64,000 bases of DNA, from the NCBI RefSeq assembly GCF_048007105.1, contig NZ_CP180352.1, positions 4,571,691-4,635,690 on the forward strand, read 5' to 3'. This DNA is from Minwuia sp048007105 (lineage in GTDB: Bacteria; Pseudomonadota; Alphaproteobacteria; Minwuiales; Minwuiaceae). The position numbers were made by a program, and so were the translations under genes. This document shows positions 8,921 through 16,741 of the stretch, in pieces. The notes beneath the pieces were generated by a model, which did no database searches, was not told the origin of the DNA, and was given only the letters and a program-made list of their open reading frames with translations. Within the stretch, counting starts at the first letter, position 1, and the number at the start of each line of letters is the position of its first letter.

Positions 8921-9871
8921 GGCATCTCCTCCCCGGTTTCCGTCAGGATCGCCCGCGCCTTTTCGGCGTCTGCCGCGATCTGCGCCTTCAGCGAGTTCCA
9001 GCCCGTCGAATTTCCGCTCGGGCCGGATGAAGTCGATGAAGCGCACCTGCGCGCGCTTGCCGTAGATGTTGCCCTGGAAGTCGAAGACGTTCACTTCAAG
9101 CAGCACGTCATTCTTGTTGAAGGTCGGCCGGCGGCCCAGATTGGCCACGCCGTCGCGCCACACGATCTCGCCGTTCTCCGGCCAGCCGATCCGAACGGCG
9201 TAAACGCCGAACTGCGGCTCAAGATAGCCGCCCAGCGCGATGTTTGCGGTCGGGAAACCGATGGTGCGGCCGCGCTGATCGCCCTTCCGCACACGCCCGT
9301 GCACTTCCCACCAGTGACCAAGCAATCCGGCCGCCCGGCGCGGATCGCCCTGCCAGAGCGCGTCGCGGATGCGGGTGGACGAAACCACCTCCTCGCCTTC
9401 GCGGACCGGGTCGATGACAGTGAGTCCGAAGCCGTGCTCGGCAGCGGCTGCCCGCAAATAGTCGACATTGCCGGCGCGCTTGTGTCCGAAGGCGAAATCA
9501 TAGCCGACGACGACATGGCCGACGCCCAGACGGCGCACCAGCATCTCGCCGACGAAATCCTGGGCCGACATCATCGCAAGCCGGCTGCCGAAGCTGGATA
9601 CGGCCATCAGGTCGATGCCCGTCTTGCACAGGCTGGCCGCCTTGGCGCGGAAATTGGTCAGTCTGAACGGCGGCGCGTGCCGGGCGAAGAATTCGCGCGG
9701 ATGCGGCTCGAACGTCAGCACACCGGACGGTGCGCCGATGGCGGTCGCCGCCTGCTGCGCGCGGTTGATCAGCATCCGGTGGCCGTGATGAACGCCGTCG
9801 AAATTGCCGATCGCGACCGCGGCGCCGCGAAGATCCGCCGGCGCAGGGCCGGACAGCCGGTGGATGCGCAT
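8917..9871 (-). CDS. ribF: bifunctional riboflavin kinase / FAD synthetase (one-base frameshift)
   Basis: Makes FMN and FAD from riboflavin and ATP. The N-terminal adenylyltransferase domain has AIGNFDGVHHGH and VSSTRIRDAL. The C-terminal kinase domain has GRTIGFPTANI, LEPQFGVYAVRI and VANLGRRPTFN. Reading holds to RKFDGLE. The expected C-terminus (SLKAQIAADAEKARAIL, ending in a TGA at 8917-8919) is found one frame over, so one extra base lies at about 8993-9003. The span is 955 nt, i.e. 3n+1, and removing one base gives 317 residues, normal for RibF. RibF is essential, so an error in the sequence is likelier than a dead gene. Confidence 0.88.
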
Positions 9872-9879
9872 CGGCGCGG

Positions 9880-10323
9880 TTAGGACTTGCGTCGCGGCGG
9901 CATGATCCAGGCGTCGCCGACGATCACGTTCTTGCCGTCGACCGAGCATGTGCAGGTGAAGTGCACGCGTCCCTTGTCGGCGAGCACCTCGTCGATCTCG
10001 GCGCGGGCCGTGACCTTGTCGCCGACCCGGACCGGCGCGACGAATTTCATGTTCTGGCTGAGATAGATGCCGCCCGGGCCGGGAAAGATGGTGCCGAAGA
10101 TCGTCGACAGGAAACTGCCCGACAACATGCCGTGGGCGATCCGGCCCTTGAACATGGTCGTCTTCGCATAATCCTCGTCCAGATGCAGCGGGTTGTCGTC
10201 GCCAGAGGCGTCGGCGAAGGCCTGGATCCGCTCCTCGGTGACCACATCGGTGTACTCGGCGGTCATGCCGACTTCCATCTGGTCCAGATACCAGGTCTTT
10301 CCTTTCTCGGTGATCGCGGACAT
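9880..10323 (-). CDS. MaoC-type (R)-enoyl-CoA hydratase
   Basis: 147-residue single hot-dog domain protein. It carries the hydratase 2 signature AFADASGDDNPLHLDEDYAKTT with the catalytic Asp and His (D-x4-H), then FKGRIAHGMLSGSFLSTIFG. It hydrates trans-2-enoyl-CoA to (R)-3-hydroxyacyl-CoA, linking beta-oxidation to polyhydroxyalkanoate or related pathways. ATG 10321-10323 is preceded by GGGAGAG. An in-frame ATG at 10335 would add four residues. It lies 8 bp upstream of ribF on the same strand and diverges from the CheY-like gene. A second MaoC protein lies at 49.5 kb. Confidence 0.88.
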   Translation of the reverse strand: MSAITEKGKTWYLDQMEVGMTAEYTDVVTEERIQAFADASGDDNPLHLDEDYAKTTMFKGRIAHGMLSGSFLSTIFGTIFPGPGGIYLSQNMKFVAPVRVGDKVTARAEIDEVLADKGRVHFTCTCSVDGKNVIVGDAWIMPPRRKS

Positions 10324-10479
10324 CGGCTCTCCCATCCCCTTCGCTGTATCCCCTGCGGCGGCGCGGACTATAGGATTGCGGCGGAAGGGCCACAAGGCTT
10401 GGCCGCCCGCCGCCCCCTTTACCGAAAATTGAGGTATCCAGGCACAGACTGGCGCGCAATCCAGTGTGAGCCGAGTACC

Positions 10480-10866
10480 ATGCGTATCGATCCGGAAATG
10501 CCCATCCTCGTCGTCGATGACTACGTGCAGATGCTCCGCATCATCAACGGACTGCTGAGGGATATCGGCTTCGAAAATGTCGATACCGCGATGGACGGCG
10601 CCGAGGCGCTGCGCAAGCTGCGCCGGTTCCAGTACGGCATGGTGATCTCCGACTGGAACATGGAGCCGATGACCGGCTACCAGCTTCTGGAGGAGATCCG
10701 CTCCGACGAGGAACTGCACGACATGCCGTTCATCATGGTCACGGCCGAGAGCAAGACCGAGTTCGTGATCTCCGCCAAGCAGGCCGGCGTTTCCAACTAC
10801 ATCGTGAAACCCTTCACGTCGCTGACGCTGAAGGAAAAGATGGAACAGGTCTTCGCCGACTACTGA
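10480..10866 (+). CDS. stand-alone CheY-like response regulator receiver
   Basis: 128 residues forming one receiver domain without output domain. Acidic pair D13-D14 in ILVVDDY, phospho-acceptor D58 in VISDWNM, the Thr of IMVTAES and the Lys of YIVKPF are all present, so it should be phosphorylated normally. It resembles chemotaxis CheY proteins more than DivK. No histidine kinase or che gene is nearby, so its partner is unknown. It probably works by protein-protein contact in the cytoplasm. ATG at 10480. Confidence 0.9.
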   Translation: MRIDPEMPILVVDDYVQMLRIINGLLRDIGFENVDTAMDGAEALRKLRRFQYGMVISDWNMEPMTGYQLLEEIRSDEELHDMPFIMVTAESKTEFVISAKQAGVSNYIVKPFTSLTLKEKMEQVFADY

Positions 10867-10878
10867 GCCGGCGCCGGA

Positions 10879-11364
10879 TCATCCGCCCGAAACGTCGCTC
10901 AGCGCCCGGCCCATCAGGACCCGGATATCGGCGTCTTCATTGCCGGCCCCGATGCTGTCATAGAAGCGGGCGCCGCCGTCATTGAAACGCCGCACGCCCC
11001 AGAACACCGCGTCGCAGCCGCTGTCGAGCGCTTCGCGGGCGACCGCAGCCATGAGGGCCCGGGCGACGCCATGTCGCCGCCAGTCCTTCGCCACGAAAAG
11101 CATCTCCAGCCAGCGCGCCGGATGGGCGGTTTCCGCGTGATAGGCAAGGTTGTGGGCCGCCGCACCGATCACCTCGCCCGAAGCGGTGACGGCGACCTCT
11201 GTCGCCAGCAGCGCGCCGTCGCCGATGGCATCGCGCAGCACGATCTCCGCCGTGAAGGGGCAGAGCGCCTCATCGCTCAGATCTTCGAGATCCAGCCCGT
11301 TGAACATCTGCGCCACGCCCTCGGCGTCTTCCGTCCGGGCCCGGCGCACCGTGAATTCCGCCAT
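10879..11364 (-). CDS. GNAT-family N-acetyltransferase
   Basis: 161-residue acetyltransferase. Motif A is visible as EMLFVAKDWRRHGVARALMAAV (acetyl-CoA binding R/Q-x-x-G-x-G/A region). The C-terminal GGARFYDSIGA is typical of strand beta-6/7. Start chosen at ATG 11362-11364 because AGGAGCAGG lies just upstream; an earlier in-frame ATG gives 169 residues. It is divergent from the unknown gene at 11480, and the Fur/Mur-type box lies about 70 bp upstream of this start, so iron control of both genes is possible. The acceptor substrate is not identifiable. Confidence 0.8.
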   Translation of the reverse strand: MAEFTVRRARTEDAEGVAQMFNGLDLEDLSDEALCPFTAEIVLRDAIGDGALLATEVAVTASGEVIGAAAHNLAYHAETAHPARWLEMLFVAKDWRRHGVARALMAAVAREALDSGCDAVFWGVRRFNDGGARFYDSIGAGNEDADIRVLMGRALSDVSGG

Positions 11365-11435
11365 GTCCTGCTCCTGCGTACCGTGCACGCTGCTCTATCC
11401 GGCAGCATCGCGCGCGGCAAGCTTGCAGGATTAAT

Positions 11436-11456
11436 TGCGAATGATTATCATTTGCG
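11436..11456. promoter_or_regulatory. Fur/Mur-type metal-regulator box
   Basis: A 21-base imperfect palindrome centred at 11446, with core GAATGATTATCATTTGC. It matches the alphaproteobacterial Fur/Mur consensus (TGCAAAT...ATTTGCA) and the classical NATNATNATC Fur pattern; only two symmetric positions and the centre break the symmetry. It sits in an AT-rich stretch within otherwise GC-rich DNA, 24 bp before the ATG at 11480 and about 70 bp before the divergent acetyltransferase start. Confidence 0.7.
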
Positions 11457-11479
11457 TCGAAACGACCGAGGAGCCGAGC

Positions 11480-11986
11480 ATGATCGTCGCGATGCAACCC
11501 GTCTCGTACCGGATGACCGTCAGCTGTCTGGAAGAGGGCGAGCGCCTGTTTCTGTGGTGCCTGCGCCGCTGGGTCGCCGCGGCCTTCCGCAGATCCGACG
11601 CGGTCGGCGAGCTCCGCCAGGCGCTCGCGTCGCATCAGTTGCAGGCGACGGCCGGCGATGTCGACGACCTGCTTTCCGGCGTTTCCGCCAGCGCCCGTCG
11701 CACCATCGACATCCGCATCAGCGGCGCGATGGCGCTGAGCCGGGACGAGGTCCTGTTCTGCCGCGCCCTCTCGGCCTCGGCCGACGGGATTTCCGATCTG
11801 GTCGATGCGCTGATGCTGGAGATCGTCTTTCCGCACGGGCTGGCCAGGGCGTCGGACGGGATCGAACGCATCGCCGCAGCGCTGCAGCTTGCCGGCGTCG
11901 AGACGAAGAACTGGCGCGCGCCGCGGCCCGCTGCCGGGGCAATGACGCTGCCGGCCGGCGTCGCCGCCATGCCTGTCACCCTATGA
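11480..11986 (+). CDS. unknown protein under a Fur/Mur-type box
   Basis: 168-residue protein of no family I recognise. It is mostly helical by composition, with acidic and alanine-rich stretches, a Cys-containing segment (VSCLEEGERLFLWCLRRW) and a conserved-looking Trp near the C-terminus (KNWRAP). No signal peptide or membrane helix is seen. Start chosen at ATG 11480 because GAGGAGC precedes it; the longer open frame from a TTG at 11435 would put the start inside the Fur box. It overlaps the convergent PLP dehydratase by 6 bp at the 3' end. The box suggests an iron- or manganese-linked role, but the function is unknown. Confidence 0.75.
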   Translation: MIVAMQPVSYRMTVSCLEEGERLFLWCLRRWVAAAFRRSDAVGELRQALASHQLQATAGDVDDLLSGVSASARRTIDIRISGAMALSRDEVLFCRALSASADGISDLVDALMLEIVFPHGLARASDGIERIAAALQLAGVETKNWRAPRPAAGAMTLPAGVAAMPVTL

Positions 11987-12925
11987 GAACGCGGCCGTTC
12001 CCGCCCCGCAGACCAGCACGACGACCTTCTCGTCAGGTCTGAAGGCGAACCGTGTCTGCTGCACCGCCGCCATGCCAGCGGCACCCGCCAGCTCGGCGGC
12101 AATCCCGAAATGGGACCACATCCAGCGCGCCGCCGCCGCCATCTCGGCGTCCGAGACCAGGACGATCTCGTCCACCAGCCGCCGCACGATATCGAGATTG
12201 ATCTCGGAGGAGCGGCGCGGCGACAGCGTCGCCACCGAGCTGGTGATCGTCTCCAGCGTCACGAGTTCGCCGGCCTCGACGGAGCGTTTCAGTGTCGGCG
12301 CCCCCTCCGCTTCGACGCCGACGATACGGATGTCCGGCCTCAGTTGCTTCAGGGCAACAGACATGCCGGAAATCAGCCCGCCACCGCCGATCGCGATCAC
12401 CACGGTCGCCGCATCCGGCAGATCTTCCAGCACTTCCAGGGCAACGGTCCCCTGCCCGGCAATCACCATCGGATTGGCGAAGGGATGAACATAGGTCGAT
12501 CCATCGGTCTCGGCCCGCGCCAGCGCCAGGGCGTTGGCGTCGTCCCAGACCGCGCCCTCGACCACCACCTCGGCGCCGAATCCCTCCAGCCGCGCGACCT
12601 TGTCCGGGGTCGCGTTGGTCGACAGATGGATGACCGCCGGCACACCCGCCGCCTGCGCGGCAGCGGCGACGCCGAGGCCATGATTCCCGCCGGATGCGGT
12701 GATCAGACCCTTCTCAAGCGCCGCACGTCCCAGGGAAAGTGCGGTATTGGCCGCGCCCCGCGACTTGAAGGAACCGGCGAGCTGGAGGTTCTCCAGCTTC
12801 AGATACAGGTCGCAGTCCGGCCCGCCGCCAGCGATCGGCGCCGCCCGCATGAGGGGGGTGCGCCGCACGGCGCCGGCGATGCGGGCGCGCGCCTGCCGGA
12901 TGTCCTCGAAACCGATACTGTCCAT
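11981..12925 (-). CDS. PLP-dependent threonine/serine dehydratase-family enzyme
   Basis: 314-residue fold-type II PLP enzyme. The Schiff-base Lys is in GSFKSRGAAN, the substrate loop is TASGGNHGLGVA, and the phosphate-binding loop is IGGGGLISG. It has no C-terminal ACT domain, so it is not biosynthetic allosteric IlvA; it fits catabolic threonine/serine dehydratase or the hydroxyectoine-utilisation dehydratase EutB. Start at ATG 12923-12925 with GGGAGC upstream. A longer frame reaches 12991 but its extra residues look untranslated. It is divergent from the small-RNA locus and convergent with the Fur-box gene. Confidence 0.85.
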   Translation of the reverse strand: MDSIGFEDIRQARARIAGAVRRTPLMRAAPIAGGGPDCDLYLKLENLQLAGSFKSRGAANTALSLGRAALEKGLITASGGNHGLGVAAAAQAAGVPAVIHLSTNATPDKVARLEGFGAEVVVEGAVWDDANALALARAETDGSTYVHPFANPMVIAGQGTVALEVLEDLPDAATVVIAIGGGGLISGMSVALKQLRPDIRIVGVEAEGAPTLKRSVEAGELVTLETITSSVATLSPRRSSEINLDIVRRLVDEIVLVSDAEMAAAARWMWSHFGIAAELAGAAGMAAVQQTRFAFRPDEKVVVLVCGAGTAAFS

Positions 12926-13005
12926 GTCGTCGCTCCCGGAGCATGTGAGGTCGCGTGCGGCCCTTGTGGCGCGTGGCCGGTTGGAACTCAATTGAGAAAT
13001 CGGGG

Positions 13006-13034
13006 TTGACGGTGGGAGGTCCGAGGTCTATGTT
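13006..13034 (+). promoter_or_regulatory. promoter of the small-RNA locus
   Basis: -35 TTGACG (13006-13011), a 17-bp spacer and -10 TATGTT (13029-13034) predict a start near 13041. The -10 reads CTATGTTG with its flanks, which also resembles alphaproteobacterial RpoH promoters (CyTATnT). Confidence 0.6.
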
Positions 13035-13062
13035 GCAGTGCATATAAATTGCTGCATTGCAA
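13033..13062. promoter_or_regulatory. operator-like inverted repeat over the transcription start
   Basis: TTGCAGTGCA (13033-13042) and TGCATTGCAA (13053-13062) form a near-perfect 10-bp inverted repeat with a 10-bp spacer, overlapping the -10 and the predicted start point. TGC-rich repeats like this resemble sites of PhaR-type repressors of polyhydroxyalkanoate genes, but no phasin gene follows. A repressor site is inferred. Confidence 0.45.
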
Positions 13063-13070
13063 AACAAGGT

Positions 13071-13133
13071 ATGCTTGAAAAATGTACAGAAGTTGGCAAT
13101 GCTTTTGCATTGATCAGAAAAATGATTCGTTAG
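13071..13133 (+). CDS. possible 20-residue leader ORF ahead of the small RNA
   Basis: ATG 13071 to TAG 13131-13133, beginning MLEKCTEVGNAF and ending IRKMIR. It lies between the promoter and hairpin 1 in the same transcript. The upstream AAGG is a weak ribosome site. In Rhodobacter the CcsR RNAs follow a DUF1127 gene, but this peptide does not look like DUF1127. It may be non-coding. Confidence 0.25.
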   Translation: MLEKCTEVGNAFALIRKMIR

Positions 13134-13209
13134 TGGATTGAACATACGAACCGGTTTCGAGCCGACAAGGTCGCGTCTCCTCCCCAAATAGCGCCCGGCT
13201 CGAATACAG

Positions 13210-13243
13210 AAAGGGCGGCCCACTCCTCCCCGGGCCGCCCTTT
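13210..13243 (+). terminator. Rho-independent terminator of the small RNA
   Basis: Perfect 12-bp stem AAAGGGCGGCCC/GGGCCGCCCTTT with a 10-base loop, followed by a pyrimidine-rich tract (TTTCGCCTTT). It is symmetrical, so it could also stop minus-strand transcripts leaving the SCP2 gene. Confidence 0.85.
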
Positions 13244-13274
13244 CGCCTTTCTGGCTAACGCGTTGTGCGCGAAG

Positions 13275-13577
13275 CTATTTCAGGACGCTCTGCAGTTTCA
13301 TCGCGACCCCCATCGAGCCTTCGATCTTCAGCTTGCCCATCATGAATGCGGTGGTGCCGTCCAGTTCGCCGCCCACCATCTTCAGGAAGTCGTCCTTCGA
13401 GATCTTCATGGTGCAATCGGCATCCTTGTCCTCATTCGTGACGGTGTTCGGAGACGAGACACCGTCCACATAGACCACGCCGTCATCGCCGAAATCGAAC
13501 TTCAGGGTTGCATCCAGTCCGGAATCCTCGCCGACCCGCTCCCGCATGCCCTGCGTGATTTCTTCCAGTGTGGCCAT
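13275..13577 (-). CDS. SCP2 sterol-binding domain protein
   Basis: 100-residue protein that is a single SCP-2 domain (nonspecific lipid-carrier fold). Visible features are LKFDFGDDGVVYVDG, the DADCTMKISKDDFLKMVGGELDGTTAFM region, and the C-terminal KLKIEGSMGVAMKLQ typical of the family. It probably binds acyl chains or acyl-CoA in the cytoplasm; small stand-alone members are common in bacteria that degrade fatty acids. ATG 13575-13577 with AGGAGAAAC upstream. The last codons approach the small-RNA terminator. Confidence 0.88.
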   Translation of the reverse strand: MATLEEITQGMRERVGEDSGLDATLKFDFGDDGVVYVDGVSSPNTVTNEDKDADCTMKISKDDFLKMVGGELDGTTAFMMGKLKIEGSMGVAMKLQSVLK

Positions 13578-13632
13578 TTCCGTTTCTCCTGCTGAATGGC
13601 GGTCAGTTATCGGCAAGCCGACCACAACCCCG

Positions 13633-14196
13633 TCAGGTTCGCAAGTCCCGACGTAGCGGCAGTCCGGGCGATTTCCGCCCCGGCGGGTGGATCGTCACAT
13701 CGTCGCCGGGCCGCAGTTGCGCCAGCAACCAGGCCAGATCGGCGGGCCGAAAGGCGACGCACCCCGCCGTCGGCGTCTCCGCCTCGGCCATCACATGGAC
13801 GAAAACGGCGCTGCCGGCGCCCGGCCGGTGCGGGCGGTCGTTGTGCCCCACGACAATCAGCGCGTCGTAGAGCCGGTCCGCGCGGCGCAGCCGTTCATGT
13901 CCGCAAGGATGCGGCAGCCTGACGAAGCGGTTGTAGAGCGGATCGGCAGGATCGTCGCTCCAGCCGTGGCTGCGCAGGACCGGAATCGCCGGCAGTGCCG
14001 TCTGCGGCCGCCAGCGGTCGGGGCGAAAACGGACGTGGCGGACGGGAAAGCGGCCCGTAGGGGTGGCGCCGTCGCCCTCCCGCTTGTCTGTGCGGACCCC
14101 GCCCCGGCCGAGGGCGCAGGCCAGCCGCACCCGGCGGAAAACGGCGTAGCCGTCGGCGAAGACGTGAAGGGTCTCGGGCCGCCTATTCGGCCGCAT
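13633..14196 (-). CDS. L,D-transpeptidase (YkuD) family protein
   Basis: 187-residue L,D-transpeptidase catalytic domain. The YkuD motif is present as FVHVMAEAETPTAGCVAF, with catalytic His and Cys, and GATPTGRFPV is the typical strand region. It acts on peptidoglycan stem peptides, making 3-3 crosslinks or attaching proteins. No signal peptide or LysM domain is evident, which is common for this short alphaproteobacterial subtype. ATG 14194-14196 overlaps the end of the ABC exporter gene by 14 bp, so they are probably cotranscribed. Confidence 0.85.
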   Translation of the reverse strand: MRPNRRPETLHVFADGYAVFRRVRLACALGRGGVRTDKREGDGATPTGRFPVRHVRFRPDRWRPQTALPAIPVLRSHGWSDDPADPLYNRFVRLPHPCGHERLRRADRLYDALIVVGHNDRPHRPGAGSAVFVHVMAEAETPTAGCVAFRPADLAWLLAQLRPGDDVTIHPPGRKSPGLPLRRDLRT

Positions 14197-16029
14197 CGGC
14201 GGGCGGCGTCGCGTCCAGGGCCTCGCGTGAGACGTCGAACTGCAGCCGGGCCAGCCGGGCGTAGAGACCCCCCTGATCCATCAGTTCCTGATGCGTGCCC
14301 CAGGCCACGACCTGCCCCTGATCCATGACCACAATACGGTCGGCCTTCAGCACCGTGGCCAGCCGGTGCGCGATCATCAGCGTCGTCCGGCCTTCCATCA
14401 GCTTGTCGAGCGCCCGCTGGACCATGCGCTCCGATTCGGCGTCCAGCGCCGACGTCGCCTCGTCCAGCAGCAGGATCGCCGGATCGCGCAGCAGGGCGCG
14501 GGCAATGGCGATCCGCTGGCGCTGGCCGCCGGAGAGACGCTGTCCCTTTTCGCCGAGCTCGGTCTGGTAGCCCTGCGGCAGCCGGTCGAGGAACTCGGCA
14601 GCGCCGGCGGCTTCCGCAGCCCGGCGGACATCCTCATCCGAGGCATCCGGCGGCCGTAGCGGATATTGTCCATGGCCGTTGCCGCGAACATCACCGGGTC
14701 CTGCGCCACCAGACCGTAGCGGTTGCGCACGTCCACCGGGTCTGCCGAGGCGATGTCGGCGCCATCGATCAGGACCTCGCCCCGCTCGATGTCGTAGAAG
14801 CGCAGCAGCAGCTGGAAGACCGTCGACTTGCCCGCCCCGCTGGGACCGACCAGGGCGACCTTTTCGCCTGGCGCGATCGACATGCCGAACCCGTCCAGCG
14901 CCATGATCTCGGGCCGGGCCGGATAGCGGAAGGCCACGTCACGGAACTCGATCGAACCGCGCGGCTCCGGCAAGGCCGTGGCCTTTTCGGGGATGGCGAT
15001 CGACGGTTCGGTGGACAGCAGTTCCATCAGCCGCTCGGTCGCGCCCGCGGCGCGCTGCAGGTCGCCCCACATTTCCGACAGCGTGCCGACCGAACCGGCG
15101 ACAACGATGGCGTAGAAGACGAAGGCGGTGAGCTCGCCCGACGACATGGTGCCGCCGGCGACATCGGTCGCGCCAAGCCAGAGCACCACATCGATGGCGC
15201 CGAAGATGAACAGGATCACCACTGCGGTCAGCCAGGCGCGCACCATGATCCGGCGTTTCGCAACGGCCAGCGTGTCGGCGACGGCGCGGCCGAAGCGCTT
15301 CTCCTCGAAACTCTCCTGCGTGAAGGCCTGCACGGTCTGGATCGCGTTCAGACTCTCCTCGGCGCGAGAATTGACCGATGCGACCCGGTCCTGGCTCTGC
15401 CGGCTCAGCACACGCAGCCGGCGTCCGAACAGCAGGATGGGCACGATCACCAGCGGCACGATGGCCAGCACCATCCCGGCCAGCTTCGGGCTGGTGATGA
15501 TCAGCATGGCGAGACCGCCGACGAACATCAGCAGATTGCGCAGCGCCATCGACGCGCTGGAGCCGACGACCGTCTGGATCAGTTCGGTATCGACGGTGAG
15601 CCGGCTCATCACCTCGCCGGTCTTGGTCTGCTCGAAAAAGGCCGGGTCGAGCCGAAGCACATGGGCATAGACGGCGTTGCGGACGTCGGCGACGATCCGC
15701 TCGCCCAGCCAGGTGACGGCCCAGTAACGCGCGAAGGTAAAGACCGCCAGCAGCGCGAAGACGCCGAACAGCGCCAGGAAATACTCATCCAGATATCCGG
15801 TATCGGCCCCATTGCCCGGCTGCACGAACCCGTAGTCGACCATGCGACGGACGGCCTGACCGATGGCCAGGGTCGCTGCGGCGGCGCCGACAAGCGCGAA
15901 CACGGCGAAGGCGATCAGCGAACGATAGGGTTTCGCGAACGGCCAGAGGCGTTTCAGCGCGCCGACACGGCGGCTCTTCGGTCGGCCAGTCTTCTCGTCG
16001 TGCTCGTTCGTCGCCTCGGTGCCGGACAC
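14183..16029 (-). CDS. MsbA-like ABC exporter, fused permease-ATPase (one-base frameshift)
   Basis: Half-size ABC exporter that drives export of a lipid or hydrophobic compound as a homodimer. Residues about 30-320 form the six-helix transmembrane domain. The ATPase has Walker A GPSGAGKSTVF. After NIRYGR the frame is lost. One missing base at about 14648-14655 (a GGCCGCCGG run) separates it from the remainder in the next frame, which carries LSGGQRQRIAIARALL, ILLLDEATSALD and the His switch AHRLATV. The span is 1847 nt (3n+2); one added base gives 615 residues, normal for MsbA-type exporters. Most likely a sequence error. The transported substrate is not shown. Confidence 0.87.
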
Positions 16030-16127
16030 GGAACCCCCCGCTGCGTCAGGAAAATCCCGCCTGCTATAGCGTCCGCGAGGGCCAGCGCCAAGTGCGCGGC
16101 GATCACGCCCGGATCAAATCAGGGGGC

Positions 16128-16736
16128 TCAGCCTTCGCTGACACCGGCCGGGCCGAGCAGCGCACGGCGGAACCGGTCCTTCAGCCAGGCGCCGTCCTTG
16201 GGCGGCAGGGCGAACGGCAAGGCTTCCGCACGGATCTTGAAGGTGGCGAAGACAGGCCCTTCGGCTTCCCCGATCAGCGGAAAGAGCGCCTCCGATTCGT
16301 CCGCCGCCGCAGCGCTCGCGACGACAGGGATGCCGACCGAGCGGGCCACGCCGGCCAGATCGACACCGTCAGCGGTGTGGGTCTGCTGCATGCCGGTCTC
16401 GCCATATGATTCGTTGTCGAACACGGCGATCGCGAGATTCCTCGGCCGCTGAACCGCGACCGTCGCCAGCGCGCCCATGCCCATCAGCTGCTCGCCGTCG
16501 CCGGTAACCACGATGACGCGGCGGTCCGGCTGGGCCAGCGCCAGTCCGAGTCCCATCGCGGCCGCGCCGCCCATGGCGCCCCAGAGCGGAAAGGTCGTGT
16601 GACGGTCGCCGGCGGCGGTCAGGTCCCAGGCCGTGGCCCCCAGACCGGCGATGAAGAGCGCGTCCGGATTCTCGTCGATCAGGCGTTTCGCGATCTCGCG
16701 GCGGCGGAGCGGGTAGGTGTTGGCGCGGTCGGTCAT
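16128..16736 (-). CDS. TPP-dependent decarboxylase beta (pyrophosphate-binding) subunit
   Basis: 202-residue C-terminal half of a split thiamine-pyrophosphate decarboxylase. The TPP pyrophosphate/metal motif is VVTGDGEQLMGMGALATVA ending in FDNESYGETG. It resembles the ComE subunit of sulfopyruvate decarboxylase and the C-terminal half of phosphonopyruvate decarboxylase. It needs the partner encoded just upstream (16742-17254), from which it is separated by 5 bp. The likely substrate is a 3-substituted pyruvate (sulfo-, phosphono- or a related 2-oxoacid). ATG 16734-16736. Confidence 0.82.
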   Translation of the reverse strand: MTDRANTYPLRRREIAKRLIDENPDALFIAGLGATAWDLTAAGDRHTTFPLWGAMGGAAAMGLGLALAQPDRRVIVVTGDGEQLMGMGALATVAVQRPRNLAIAVFDNESYGETGMQQTHTADGVDLAGVARSVGIPVVASAAAADESEALFPLIGEAEGPVFATFKIRAEALPFALPPKDGAWLKDRFRRALLGPAGVSEG

Positions 16737-16741
16737 GGCGG

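Larger units (their letters stand above)
13041..13243 (+). ncRNA. cuckoo/CcsR-class small RNA with two CTCCTCCCC loops
   Basis: This is the 349-bp gene-free stretch 12926-13274. After the promoter comes an AT-rich leader, then two hairpins. Hairpin 1 is TTCGAGCCG (13156-13164) with CGGCTCGAA (13196-13204); its loop holds CTCCTCCCC at 13177-13185. Hairpin 2 is the terminator at 13210-13243, whose loop also holds CTCCTCCCC (13223-13231). Two stem-loops that each expose a CUCCUCCC anti-Shine-Dalgarno motif, the second being the terminator, is the known architecture of the alphaproteobacterial cuckoo RNA family, including Rhodobacter CcsR RNAs. Those are stress-induced and follow a small ORF in the same transcript; here a 20-codon ORF precedes. 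The assignment rests on structure only. Confidence 0.72.

Noticed and set aside
8926..8934. Another CTCCTCCCC motif that might mark a second cuckoo RNA
   Set aside because: On the minus strand it is simply the GGGGAGGAG ribosome-binding site of the dehydrogenase gene; no hairpin surrounds it.
8024..10459. 811-residue minus-strand open frame read as one protein
   Set aside because: It joins a shadow of the MaoC gene, ribF and the dehydrogenase only because ribF has an extra base. Stops, SD sites and family ends show separate genes.
11435..11479. TTG start at 11435 for the Fur-box gene
   Set aside because: It would place the start codon inside the regulatory palindrome; ATG 11480 has a proper SD.
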